From UBA12079 sp964608745 (GTDB lineage Bacteria > Patescibacteriota > Minisyncoccia > Phycocordibacterales > UBA12079), in contig CAZSPC010000003.1 in NCBI GenBank assembly GCA_964608745.1, positions 1-53,738 on the forward strand: a DNA stretch of 53,738 nt, read 5' to 3'. Positions 47,256-53,738 of the stretch are shown here, piece after piece. Under the pieces are notes generated by a model. It was not told the origin of the DNA. It was given only the letters and a program-made list of their open reading frames with translations, and made no database searches. The first letter of the stretch is position 1. Each line of letters begins with the position of its first letter. A program made the position numbers and the translations under genes.

Positions 47256-47593
47256 AGAAAAAATATATTCCAGAAAGGGGTGATGTAGTTTGGTTAAATT
47301 TTAACCCAACCAAAGGTCATGAACAAAAAGGCACAAGACCTGCTGTGGTTTTATCCCGCCAAAAATATAATAAAAATTCAGAACTTTTGCTTGCTTGTCC
47401 TATTACTTCGGTGTCGAAAAAATATCCATTTGAGGTTATCTTAAATAATTGTGATATTAATGGAGTTGTTCTTGCTGATCAGATAAAAAACATTGATTGG
47501 ACTGCAAGAAATATTAAATTTATATATAAATTAGAGGATAAAGTTTTGCAAGAAATTATAAAAAAAGTTTCAGTTTTAATTCAAAATAAGTAA
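47249..47593 (+). CDS. mazF: MazF-like endoribonuclease toxin
   Basis: 114 residues. YIPERGDVVWLNFNPTKGHE and QKGTRPAVVLSRQKYN give the conserved GDVVW/RPAVVLS core of MazF with the catalytic Arg; LLLACPITSVSKKYPFEVIL and VVLADQIKNIDWTARNIKF follow. MazF cleaves single-stranded mRNA at short sites. Directly linked to mazE by overlap; only 2 nt separate its stop from the trpS ATG, so toxin and synthetase are on the same transcript. Confidence 0.9.
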   Translation: MVKKKYIPERGDVVWLNFNPTKGHEQKGTRPAVVLSRQKYNKNSELLLACPITSVSKKYPFEVILNNCDINGVVLADQIKNIDWTARNIKFIYKLEDKVLQEIIKKVSVLIQNK

Positions 47594-47595
47594 TT

Positions 47596-48576
47596 ATGTC
47601 AAAACAAATAGCACTATCAGGAGTAAAACCAACCGGTCGACCACATATCGGTAATTATTTTGGTGCCATAAAGCAGTTTGTTGATATGGCTAATTCTGAT
47701 GATCACCAAATGTATATTTTTATTGCTGATTACCATGCGTTGAATTTTATTCATGATGCGAAAGAAATGCAGGATAATTCTTTTGACTTGATTTTGGATT
47801 ATTTAGCAGTTGGCCTTGATCCTGAAAAAGTTGTTTTGTATAAGCAATCATCTGTTCCACAAGTAGCAGAGTTGTGTTGGATATTTGATACGATTACTAC
47901 AATGCCATATTTAATGCGAGCACATGCTTTCAAAGATGCGGAAGCTAAAAATAAAGATATTGGGGTGGGGGATTTCAATTACCCAGTTTTGATGGCAGCA
48001 GATATCTTAATCCAAGATACTGATCTTGTACCGGTTGGAAAAGATCAGCAACAACATGTTGAGATGGCTCGAGATATTGCCGAGAAATTTAATCGGATTT
48101 TTGGAGAAACTTTTAAATTGCCAAAAGTTTTAATCAAAGAGGATGTTCAATCGGTACCGGGAGCAGATGGACAGAAGATGTCTAAATCCTATAAAAACCA
48201 CTTACCACTTTTCGCAACGGAAGAAGAAACAGAAAAATATGTAATGTCTATTCCGATGGACTCAAAAGAAATTGATGAAAAGAAAAATCCGGAAGATTAT
48301 GCTTTGTATAAAATATTCAAACTTTTTGCGACTGATGAACAAGATGTGGAAGTACGAGAAATGTTTGAAAAAGGTGGAGTAGGTTATGCTGATATTAAAA
48401 AATATGTTGCAAAAGTTATCAACGATTATCTAACAGAAATGCGGGAAAGAAGGAAAGAACTCGCACAAAATAAAGAAGAAATTCTAAAAATTCTCGAAGA
48501 AGGTGGCAAAATCGCTCGTGAAGGAGCGGAGGAAAAAATGAAAGAAGTCCGACAAAAAACAGGCTTATCCTTGTAG
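47596..48576 (+). CDS. trpS: Tryptophan-tRNA ligase
   Basis: 326 residues, class I. SGVKPTGRPHIGNYFGAIKQ holds the HIGH motif, MYIFIADYHALNF is typical, and KMSKS is at about 194-198 (ADGQKMSKSYKNHLPLF). Length as usual. It starts 2 nt after mazF with no ribosome binding site, suggesting translational coupling to the toxin gene. A promoter of its own was not seen. Confidence 0.96.
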   Translation: MSKQIALSGVKPTGRPHIGNYFGAIKQFVDMANSDDHQMYIFIADYHALNFIHDAKEMQDNSFDLILDYLAVGLDPEKVVLYKQSSVPQVAELCWIFDTITTMPYLMRAHAFKDAEAKNKDIGVGDFNYPVLMAADILIQDTDLVPVGKDQQQHVEMARDIAEKFNRIFGETFKLPKVLIKEDVQSVPGADGQKMSKSYKNHLPLFATEEETEKYVMSIPMDSKEIDEKKNPEDYALYKIFKLFATDEQDVEVREMFEKGGVGYADIKKYVAKVINDYLTEMRERRKELAQNKEEILKILEEGGKIAREGAEEKMKEVRQKTGLSL

Positions 48577-48578
48577 TT

Positions 48579-48639
48579 CGTCTTTGCGATCCGTCAGCTG
48601 ACGGAGAAGCAATCCAGTCATCGTGAGGCGAAGTCGAGC
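48579..48639. repeat. GTCATTGCGAG-family repeat, copy 4, with a swapped core
   Basis: CGTCTTTGCGA, then CCGTCAGCTGACGG (48591-48604), then GAAGCAATCCAG, followed by TCATCGTGAGGCGAAGTCGA, a further half copy. The core is the palindrome otherwise seen in the terminators at 30006, 32132 and 48668. Confidence 0.75.
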
Positions 48640-48659
48640 TAATATAAATCATAAAAAAT

Positions 48660-48697
48660 TCAATGGTCCGTCAGCTGACGGGCCGTTGATTTTTATT
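48660..48697 (+). terminator. trpS terminator with CCGTCAGCTGACGG core
   Basis: TCAATGGTCCGTCAG / CTGACGGGCCGTTGA then TTTTTATTG. Confidence 0.8.
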
Positions 48698-48778
48698 GTA
48701 TTCATATATTAAATATGCTTTAATGGTTTTGGAATAAGTAGAATAAAAATAGTTTAAATTTAAAAAAAGGAGTTGGAT

Positions 48779-49036
48779 ATGAAATTGTTGCGAATGCTTG
48801 TTTGGATAGATTCTTATATGAACAATATTGATAAGGTTATTGAGTCTGAGCCAAGTGCCATTACTCTGGGAATTTTTCTTTTAGGCTGTCTCTCATCTTG
48901 CATTCTAGTTGTTGGTATTATTTCTCTAAAAACTGATATGATTATGTTTGCCGGCATTCCATATGTTTTGTTAGGGTTGGGTCTTCGTACTTACTTAAAA
49001 AGAAAGTACGATGTGGATATTCTTTCTAAAATTTAA
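48779..49036 (+). CDS. Small membrane protein, first of a tandem pair
   Basis: 85 residues from the ATG at 48779, which has AAGGAG 6 nt upstream. Two membrane helices: ITLGIFLLGCLSSCILVVGI and MIMFAGIPYVLLGLGL, followed by a charged end (KRKYDVDILSKI). Similar in plan and ending to the next gene (..SLGLL.., FREKYGLSILNG), so probably a duplicated pair. Family not recognised. Confidence 0.7.
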   Translation: MKLLRMLVWIDSYMNNIDKVIESEPSAITLGIFLLGCLSSCILVVGIISLKTDMIMFAGIPYVLLGLGLRTYLKRKYDVDILSKI

Positions 49037-49054
49037 GTAAAAAAGGAGAACAAA

Positions 49055-49324
49055 ATGTCTGATTTCACCATTATTTTCTTGAGAGTACTTTTTTGGATCT
49101 TGTTTTTTTGGAAAAATATAGGCATTGCTGATAGTTATACTAAAGCGACACCTTCTTTTTTCTCATTAGGACTTCTTTCGTTAATTGTTATTTTCTTCGG
49201 GCTTCTAGGTTCTTCGGGTATTGTTTTGCTTATAGGTTTCTTGTTCTATGTGTTTTGGGGATTTTTGGTTTATACTTTTTTCAGAGAGAAATATGGGCTA
49301 AGTATTTTGAATGGATGGAAATAG
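49055..49324 (+). CDS. Small membrane protein, second of a tandem pair
   Basis: 89 residues; AAAAAGGAG 7 nt upstream of the ATG. Three hydrophobic stretches: IIFLRVLFWILFFWKNI, FFSLGLLSLIVIFFGLLGSS and VLLIGFLFYVFWGFLVYTFF. The last part REKYGLSIL matches RKYDVDIL of the gene before. 18 nt separate the two genes, so they form an operon ending at the terminator at 49329. Function unknown. Confidence 0.7.
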   Translation: MSDFTIIFLRVLFWILFFWKNIGIADSYTKATPSFFSLGLLSLIVIFFGLLGSSGIVLLIGFLFYVFWGFLVYTFFREKYGLSILNGWK

Positions 49325-49328
49325 TCCC

Positions 49329-49361
49329 AGCACGGTCCAAATAAGGATCGTGTTTTTTTGT
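49329..49361 (+). terminator. Intrinsic terminator
   Basis: CACGGTCC / GGATCGTG stem (one wobble), loop AAATAA, T7 run. Confidence 0.75.
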
Positions 49362-49389
49362 TTGAAATTTAAGCCTAATTTGGTATTAT
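49362..49389 (+). promoter_or_regulatory. aspS promoter, leaderless
   Basis: TTGAAA (49362-49367), 16 bp, TATTAT (49384-49389). The ATG is at 49397, 7 nt after the -10, where transcription should start. Confidence 0.65.
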
Positions 49390-49396
49390 TAACTTC

Positions 49397-50812
49397 ATGA
49401 AAAATCGTATTTATATTAAAGATCTAAAAGATCACAAAACAAAAGAAGTACAAATTGCGGGTTGGATTGATACCATTCGACATCAAAGCAAGATGACTTT
49501 TTTTGATTTTCGAGATGCTACTGGAAAAATTCAGGGTGTCGTTTTTGATAAACCAGAACTTTTTGAAAGAACTAAGGAAATGCGAGATGAGTTTGTTGTA
49601 AATGTAACAGGTATTGTAAATGAACGACCAGATAATGCAAAAAAAGATGTTCAGAATGGTGATATTGAATTGGAAATAACTGAGATTGAAGTCTTGAATA
49701 AAGCCGAAACTCCTGTTTTTGACATTAAATCAGATACAAGAGTTGTTGGAGAAGAAACTCGTTTGAAGTATAGATATTTGGATTTGCGTTCTGAAAGAAT
49801 GAAAAAAAATATTACTAACCGACACAAAGTGATTAAGTTTGTCCGAGATTTTCTCGATAAAGAAAGTTTTCTAGAAGTTGAAACTCCGATGTTGACTAAA
49901 TCTACTCCTGAGGGGGCGAGAGACTATCTTGTGCCGTCCAGACTACACCAAGGTAAGTTTTATGCGCTTCCACAAGCCCCACAACAATACAAACAACTTT
50001 TGATGGCATCCGGTGTAGAGAAATATTTTCAAATAGCACGATGTATGCGTGATGAAGATATGAGAGGGGATAGACAGCCAGAATTTACCCAATTGGATAT
50101 AGAAATGGCTTTTGTGGAGGAAGAAGATGTTTTGCAATTAAACGAAAAACTATTGATTGAAATTGTTGAAAAATTTTATCCAGAAAAGAAAATTCAACAA
50201 ATACCTTTCCCGAGAATTACCTACAAAGAGGCAATGGAAAAATACGGCACAGACAGACCTGATTTAAGAAAAGACAAAAATGACCCCAACGAGTTGGCGT
50301 TTTGTTGGGTGGTAGATTTTCCTTTCTTCGAAAAAACAGCTGACTCTGATGACCCGCAGGCAAAGGGCGAGTGGACATTTACTCACAATCCATTTTCACT
50401 TTCAAAACCTGAATTTATTGATGATTTGAAGGCAGGAAAAAACATTGAAAATATTATCGCAGCACAATACGATATTGCTTTAAACGGATCAGAGATAGGT
50501 GGGGGAAGTATTCGAGCCCACGATTCAGAAGTCTTAAAATCAACCTTGAAAATAATTGGCTGGTCAAACGAGCAAATTCACAATGATTTAGGGCATATGA
50601 TTTCAGCACTAGAATCGGGAGCACCACCGCACGGAGGAATTGCTTGGGGGTTCGATCGATTAATGACTATTTTAGAAGGGGAGGAGAGTATTCGAGAAGT
50701 AATTGCTTTTCCAAAGACTCGTGAAGCCCGTGATCCAATGATGGAAGCCCCTGCGGATGTAGAGAAGGAGCAGTTAGATGAACTGGACCTTCAATTAAAG
50801 CCAAATAAATAG
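49397..50812 (+). CDS. aspS: Aspartate-tRNA ligase (short form)
   Basis: Class II synthetase for tRNA-Asp (possibly also tRNA-Asn). 471 residues against about 590 in E. coli: the bacterial GAD insertion between motifs 2 and 3 is missing. OB-fold anticodon domain: VQIAGWIDTIRHQSKMTFFD. Catalytic domain: FLEVETPMLTKSTPEGARDY, ALPQAPQQYKQLLMASGVEK, CMRDEDMRGDRQPEFTQLDI, ENGSEIGGGSIR-type motif NGSEIGGGSIRAHD, and GGIAWGFDRLMTILEGEESI. The enzyme thus has a more archaeal-like size; whether it is non-discriminating depends on gatCAB elsewhere. Confidence 0.95.
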   Translation: MKNRIYIKDLKDHKTKEVQIAGWIDTIRHQSKMTFFDFRDATGKIQGVVFDKPELFERTKEMRDEFVVNVTGIVNERPDNAKKDVQNGDIELEITEIEVLNKAETPVFDIKSDTRVVGEETRLKYRYLDLRSERMKKNITNRHKVIKFVRDFLDKESFLEVETPMLTKSTPEGARDYLVPSRLHQGKFYALPQAPQQYKQLLMASGVEKYFQIARCMRDEDMRGDRQPEFTQLDIEMAFVEEEDVLQLNEKLLIEIVEKFYPEKKIQQIPFPRITYKEAMEKYGTDRPDLRKDKNDPNELAFCWVVDFPFFEKTADSDDPQAKGEWTFTHNPFSLSKPEFIDDLKAGKNIENIIAAQYDIALNGSEIGGGSIRAHDSEVLKSTLKIIGWSNEQIHNDLGHMISALESGAPPHGGIAWGFDRLMTILEGEESIREVIAFPKTREARDPMMEAPADVEKEQLDELDLQLKPNK

Positions 50813-50820
50813 AAAATAAC

Positions 50821-50850
50821 CATTATCATATTATCAATAATATGATAATG
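50821..50850. terminator. Hairpin after aspS
   Basis: CATTATCATATTAT-CA-ATAATATGATAATG, 14 bp, AT-only stem; weak as terminator. Confidence 0.5.
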
Positions 50851-50873
50851 ATTTGTTCAAATAGATAATCACT

Positions 50874-50903
50874 TATTCTTATATTCTCGAGAATATGAGA
50901 ATA
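50874..50903. repeat. CTCGAG-centred palindrome, copy 2
   Basis: TATTCTTATATTCTC / GAGAATATGAGAATA with a single wobble pair. Same plan as 45341-45370. Confidence 0.7.
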
Positions 50904-50920
50904 GAAAATAGGCAGAATAT

Positions 50921-50955
50921 AAAAGCGACTTTTTACAAAGTCGCTTTTATTTTTA
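50921..50955. terminator. Bidirectional intrinsic terminator
   Basis: AAAAGCGACTTT / AAAGTCGCTTTT with loop TTAC. Ends aspS (plus) and the ABC exporter (minus). Confidence 0.88.
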
Positions 50956-52773
50956 ATCAAGATTTTGGAGTTCAACCAGTCTGGAATAAAGACCCTTTTT
51001 GTTAGACATAAGATCCTGATGGGTTCCTCTGTCAATAATCTTACCTTTATCCATAATATAGATAATGTCAGCCTGTTTAATTGTTGCAAGGCGGTGAGCT
51101 ATTGCTATGATTGAGATTGAAGTTTTTTGTTTCAATTTATCAATCATTTCTTGAACAATTTTTTCAGCCTCACTATCTAACGAAGATGTTGCCTCATCCA
51201 AAACGAGTACTTTTACGCCGTTTAGTAAGGATAGATATGCTCTGGCGATCCCAACCCTTTGTCGTTGCCCTCCGGAGAGTTTAACACCTCTTTCACCAAC
51301 TTCGGTATCAATTCCATCTGGAAATTTTTCTGAATCATTTATTTCATCTTCCAGATGAGCCGCTCTTATCGATTCAGTTATTTGGTCATCGGTAGCTTCT
51401 GGGAAGCCATATTTTATGTTTTCAGCAATAGTTCCATCAAATATGTCGATATCTTGTTGAACCACCGCAAACAATTTTCGATACCAAGAACGATCTATCT
51501 TTCTGATATCGACCCCGTCAAGGGTAATTTGCCCCTCTTTTAGATCATAAACACGACAAAGAAGTTTTATTAATGTGGTTTTTCCGCCTCCAGTTTTTGA
51601 AACTAAAGCCGCCATTTTATTTTTTGGAATGTCCAAACTCACATTTCTTAGGACTGTTGTATCATTGCCATTATACGAAAAGGTTACATTTTGTACTTCA
51701 AAATTTCCTTCGTATCGTTTTGGAACGATGGCATTGGGATTATTTTTTACATCAACTTTTTCATCTAATAAATCTTTCATTCTCATTACAGAAAATAAAT
51801 ATTTTATAATCTGGGTGTAAGCTCTGGTTATTTGCCAGATGCTTTCGTTGGTTGTATTTCCAGTAGCGATGATATATATAATCGTACCGACAGTACTTTG
51901 ACCGGTGATGACAAAATAAATACCTATCAATACCGTAAGAATGAAAAAATTGTTTAATAAGAGGCCAACAATTAGCAGGTACTTTTGTGATCCTATGCTA
52001 GCAGCAACATCTAATTTGTCCATTTTCTTTCTGATTTTTGAAAAACGATTCACCTCTCGTTTCTCTTGTACATACCCCTGAACTGTTGATGAGTTAATGA
52101 GTGACTGGCAAAATAGACCATTTGAGATTTCCTTGTTTTCTTCCCACTTATCCCACATTGGTGCGAATTTTTTATAACACCGCAAGTTTACCCAAATTGC
52201 TGGTATAAAAGGAATAAAGAATAATATTCCTAATTTCCAATCAATAATAAGCATAAACACAATGTTTATTGTGATAAATAACGTTTGTGGGACAAAATCC
52301 CAGACTAAATTCATGAGAATTTCCAGCATGCGATTGCAACCCTTTTCTATTTTTGCAATTTTTTTGCCGGTATTTTCTTTTTCGTGATAGCTTTGTGATA
52401 AATCCAAAAGTTTTTTCTGTGCCATTGCTGGCCAAAAATTTTCTAATTTTATCAATCCCCTCAGAAGTTCCACTTCCTTTTTGAGGCGGTTGATAATAAC
52501 CGTTAAGTTTTTAGAAAGAAAGAATAAAACCATTAAAAATATCAAATAATAATTTATAGTTTTTGTTTCTAAAACATTTGGGAGTTCATCAAAGATTAAT
52601 TTTAGAATAAAAGGGAAGATTAAATTCAAAATTTGAATTATTACTAACCAAAAGAATATTCGCTTAAATCTATTTTTTTCTTTCCCAACTCCAATTAATT
52701 CCCACAAAGTTTTGATACCTTTGGCAAAAAAACCAAACGATGTATCTCTATTTTTTTCATCCCAATCTTTCAT
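50953..52773 (-). CDS. ABC exporter, fused permease and ATPase
   Basis: 606 residues, the half-transporter layout: a six-helix membrane domain (for example FFWLVIIQILNLIFPFILKL, YLIFLMVLFFLSKNLTVII, LLIVGLLLNNFFILTVLIGI) and a C-terminal ATPase. Walker A is SKTGGGKTTLIKL, signature VKLSGGQRQRVGIARAYLS, Walker B VKVLVLDEATSSLD, switch His in IAIAHRLATI. It would work as a homodimer exporting lipids, peptides or drugs (MsbA/LmrA-like); substrate unknown. An N-terminal cytosolic part of about 35 residues precedes the first helix. AAGGAG lies upstream of the start on the minus strand. Confidence 0.93.
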   Translation of the reverse strand: MKDWDEKNRDTSFGFFAKGIKTLWELIGVGKEKNRFKRIFFWLVIIQILNLIFPFILKLIFDELPNVLETKTINYYLIFLMVLFFLSKNLTVIINRLKKEVELLRGLIKLENFWPAMAQKKLLDLSQSYHEKENTGKKIAKIEKGCNRMLEILMNLVWDFVPQTLFITINIVFMLIIDWKLGILFFIPFIPAIWVNLRCYKKFAPMWDKWEENKEISNGLFCQSLINSSTVQGYVQEKREVNRFSKIRKKMDKLDVAASIGSQKYLLIVGLLLNNFFILTVLIGIYFVITGQSTVGTIIYIIATGNTTNESIWQITRAYTQIIKYLFSVMRMKDLLDEKVDVKNNPNAIVPKRYEGNFEVQNVTFSYNGNDTTVLRNVSLDIPKNKMAALVSKTGGGKTTLIKLLCRVYDLKEGQITLDGVDIRKIDRSWYRKLFAVVQQDIDIFDGTIAENIKYGFPEATDDQITESIRAAHLEDEINDSEKFPDGIDTEVGERGVKLSGGQRQRVGIARAYLSLLNGVKVLVLDEATSSLDSEAEKIVQEMIDKLKQKTSISIIAIAHRLATIKQADIIYIMDKGKIIDRGTHQDLMSNKKGLYSRLVELQNLD

Positions 52774-52808
52774 CCCACTCTCCTTATTTTTAGTTTTGTT
52801 TATTTGGC

Positions 52809-52836
52809 ATTCTGGTATTCTTGAGAATACCAGAAT
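52809..52836. repeat. CTCGAG-type palindrome, copy 3
   Basis: ATTCTGGTATTCTT / GAGAATACCAGAAT, with a T-G pair at the centre. It separates the GNAT gene from the ABC exporter gene, both on the minus strand. Confidence 0.7.
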
Positions 52837-52845
52837 ATTTTTATG

Positions 52846-53388
52846 CTACCTGTTTTGTTTGTTTGGATAAATTCGATAATCAACAACAACATGTTGTTTA
52901 CCTAACTGGTTTTTCCATGTGCGGATGCCAGTTAATTTACCGCCCAACGATGTAGCAACTTTTTTACTTGCTATGTTGTGAACAACAGCAGAGTATCTTA
53001 GGTATGGATAATCAAAGTTTGATTCAACCCAATCCTGAATTCCCATGATGGTTTCTAAGCCATACTTATGTCCGTGTGCTTTTTTCTTGATCCATATTCC
53101 AAAGGAGGGGGTGTTGTTTTCATCAAGAAGATTATGTATTCCTCCTCCACCAATGAATTCTCCCGTATCTTTTTTGATGATGGACACTGTTAAATCAGTA
53201 CCGGATCGAAGTTTCTTAGAAGATCTTTCGATAAAATCATCCGTGTCTTTAATATTACCGGTTGGTTGAGGAAACATATATTTTGTTACCTCTTTTGTTA
53301 AATTTTCAAACATATCTTTTCGATGTTTTGGCGAAACAGGTATTAACAACAATCTTTCCGTTTTAATTTCTACCTTTCTTAAATCCAC
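52846..53388 (-). CDS. GNAT-family N-acetyltransferase (RimJ/RimL-like)
   Basis: 180 residues, starting with GTG 7 nt after AAGGAG (minus strand). IKTERLLLIPVSPKHRKDMF is the usual first strand and helix of RimJ/RimL-type acetyltransferases, SIIKKDTGEFIGGGGIHNLL the middle strands, and KAHGHKYGLETIMGIQDWVE the acetyl-CoA loop (R/Q-x-x-G-x-A replaced by GHKYGLE). LRYSAVVHNIASKKVATSLG is the common N-x-x-S-x-x-x-x motif. It transfers acetyl from acetyl-CoA to an amine, perhaps a protein N-terminus or small molecule. Likely the first gene of a unit with the ABC exporter, 72 nt downstream. Confidence 0.88.
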   Translation of the reverse strand: MDLRKVEIKTERLLLIPVSPKHRKDMFENLTKEVTKYMFPQPTGNIKDTDDFIERSSKKLRSGTDLTVSIIKKDTGEFIGGGGIHNLLDENNTPSFGIWIKKKAHGHKYGLETIMGIQDWVESNFDYPYLRYSAVVHNIASKKVATSLGGKLTGIRTWKNQLGKQHVVVDYRIYPNKQNR

Positions 53389-53458
53389 TTTTCTCTCCTT
53401 TTTCTTGTTTTTTTAAAGAATTTTCTTTGGGAGTCCGACTCCTAAATGATTATTTTAT

Positions 53459-53502
53459 GCTAAACAAAAACTCTCGGGCTTATGTTTAGCTCGAGAGTTT
53501 TT
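53459..53502. terminator. Hairpin with an alternative pairing
   Basis: AAAAACTCTCG (53466-53476) pairs with CGAGAGTTTTT (53492-53502). GCTAAACA (53459-53466) can pair with TGTTTAGC (53484-53491), which crosses the first stem. It probably ends a gene to the right on the minus strand or an RNA on the plus strand. Confidence 0.6.
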
Positions 53503-53738
53503 AAGTAGGAGGGGAGGGGTTGTTATAAGCGTTTATATGTACGCGTAAAAATAATAGACTTAAAATATCTTGAGCTAAACACCAGCTTGTGTGCCATTGT
53601 TTTTGGCATTTTATTTGCTGACGCATAGAAGTACACACCATTTTTAATGGCGTTTTTCCAGTTATTTAGCTGTTGATATTTACGGCATCTAGAACTTAAC
53701 TTTTTGTATTTTTGGCCTAATTTTTGTTAAAATTTTCT
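53503..53738. other. Gene-free end of window
   Basis: No convincing gene. On the minus strand an open stretch of 67 codons (Lys/Arg/Tyr rich, ending KSIIFTRTYKRL at about 53530) has no start codon near its beginning and is bounded by a TAA at about 53727-53729. It could be a decayed gene end. Confidence 0.3.

Noticed and set aside
53523..53726. Minus-strand open frame of 67 codons at the window end
   Set aside because: No start codon near its beginning and no ribosome binding site; composition is Lys/Tyr-rich low complexity. Possibly a remnant, not supported as a gene.
1..53738. tRNA or rRNA genes
   Set aside because: I looked for the GGTTCGA-type T-arm and for rRNA signatures and found none. 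A tRNAscan-SE run would be decisive.

Overview
The window is a low-GC, gene-dense bacterial chromosome segment. It most resembles a Candidate Phyla Radiation (Patescibacteria, perhaps Parcubacteria) genome. This is inferred from a short RpoB (1054 residues), a ThrRS without the TGS domain, an AlaRS without its C-terminal part, an AspRS without the usual GAD insertion, short ribosomal proteins, many small membrane or unknown proteins and no biosynthetic pathway. UGA acts as a stop codon (for example at 727 and 28338), so this is not a UGA-glycine lineage. No tRNA, rRNA, CRISPR array, prophage or insertion sequence was recognised. One assembly gap of 100 N lies at 13317-13416.

Layout. 146-727 is a histidine phosphatase. 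1288-11518 is the information-processing block rpoB, rpoC, dnaG, rpoD. 11579-14774 is a divergent pair, a sortase and a Cys-rich surface protein. 15389-17149 is thrS (minus) behind a T-box leader. 17545-22137 holds small unknown genes, a peroxiredoxin, a RelE-type toxin-antitoxin pair and miaA. 22477-27826 is a MacA/MacB-like ABC export locus interleaved with an exonuclease, a PemK/MazF-like toxin and an unknown gene. 27988-34876 has a Nudix hydrolase, a PD-(D/E)XK nuclease, alaS, an FtsA/PilM-like ATPase and a single-pass membrane protein. 35307-40378 is the infA-rpmJ-rpsM-rpsK-rpsD-rpoA-rplQ-rplM-rpsI block. 40941-45320 is grpE-dnaK-dnaJ. 45420-50812 is tyrS, mazEF-trpS, two small membrane genes and aspS. 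50953-53388 (minus) is an ABC exporter and a GNAT acetyltransferase.

The most striking content is between the genes. (1) At about sixteen places there are tandem 7-bp repeats. At many of them two arms face each other as inverted repeats around a palindromic core such as AAATTTGCAAAGCAAATTT. The heptamer differs from place to place, but the two arms of one place match each other. The right arm usually ends 0-12 nt before the start codon of a housekeeping gene that has no Shine-Dalgarno sequence. (2) Four successive gaps of the rpmJ-rpsM-rpsK-rpsD-rpoA cluster carry the same structured element: the helices change sequence but stay paired, while an internal loop (CGAAC..T facing AATTTCATC) stays the same. 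(3) A two-copy structured element (892-1029 and 31998-32096) shows compensatory helix changes. (4) Short palindromes (CCGTCAGCTGACGG, GGTTACC-N-GGTAACC, GTGTCCGACAC) recur as interchangeable cores inside different repeats and once inside the miaA coding region.

Other points: rplM is split by a one-base surplus in an A9 run; the gene at 17958 has an in-frame UGA followed by 29 more open codons; TyrRS carries a four-cysteine insertion; mazEF has a perfect 26-bp palindrome over its -10 box and reads into trpS; several genes look leaderless. All calls come from reading the sequence; no database search or folding program was run.
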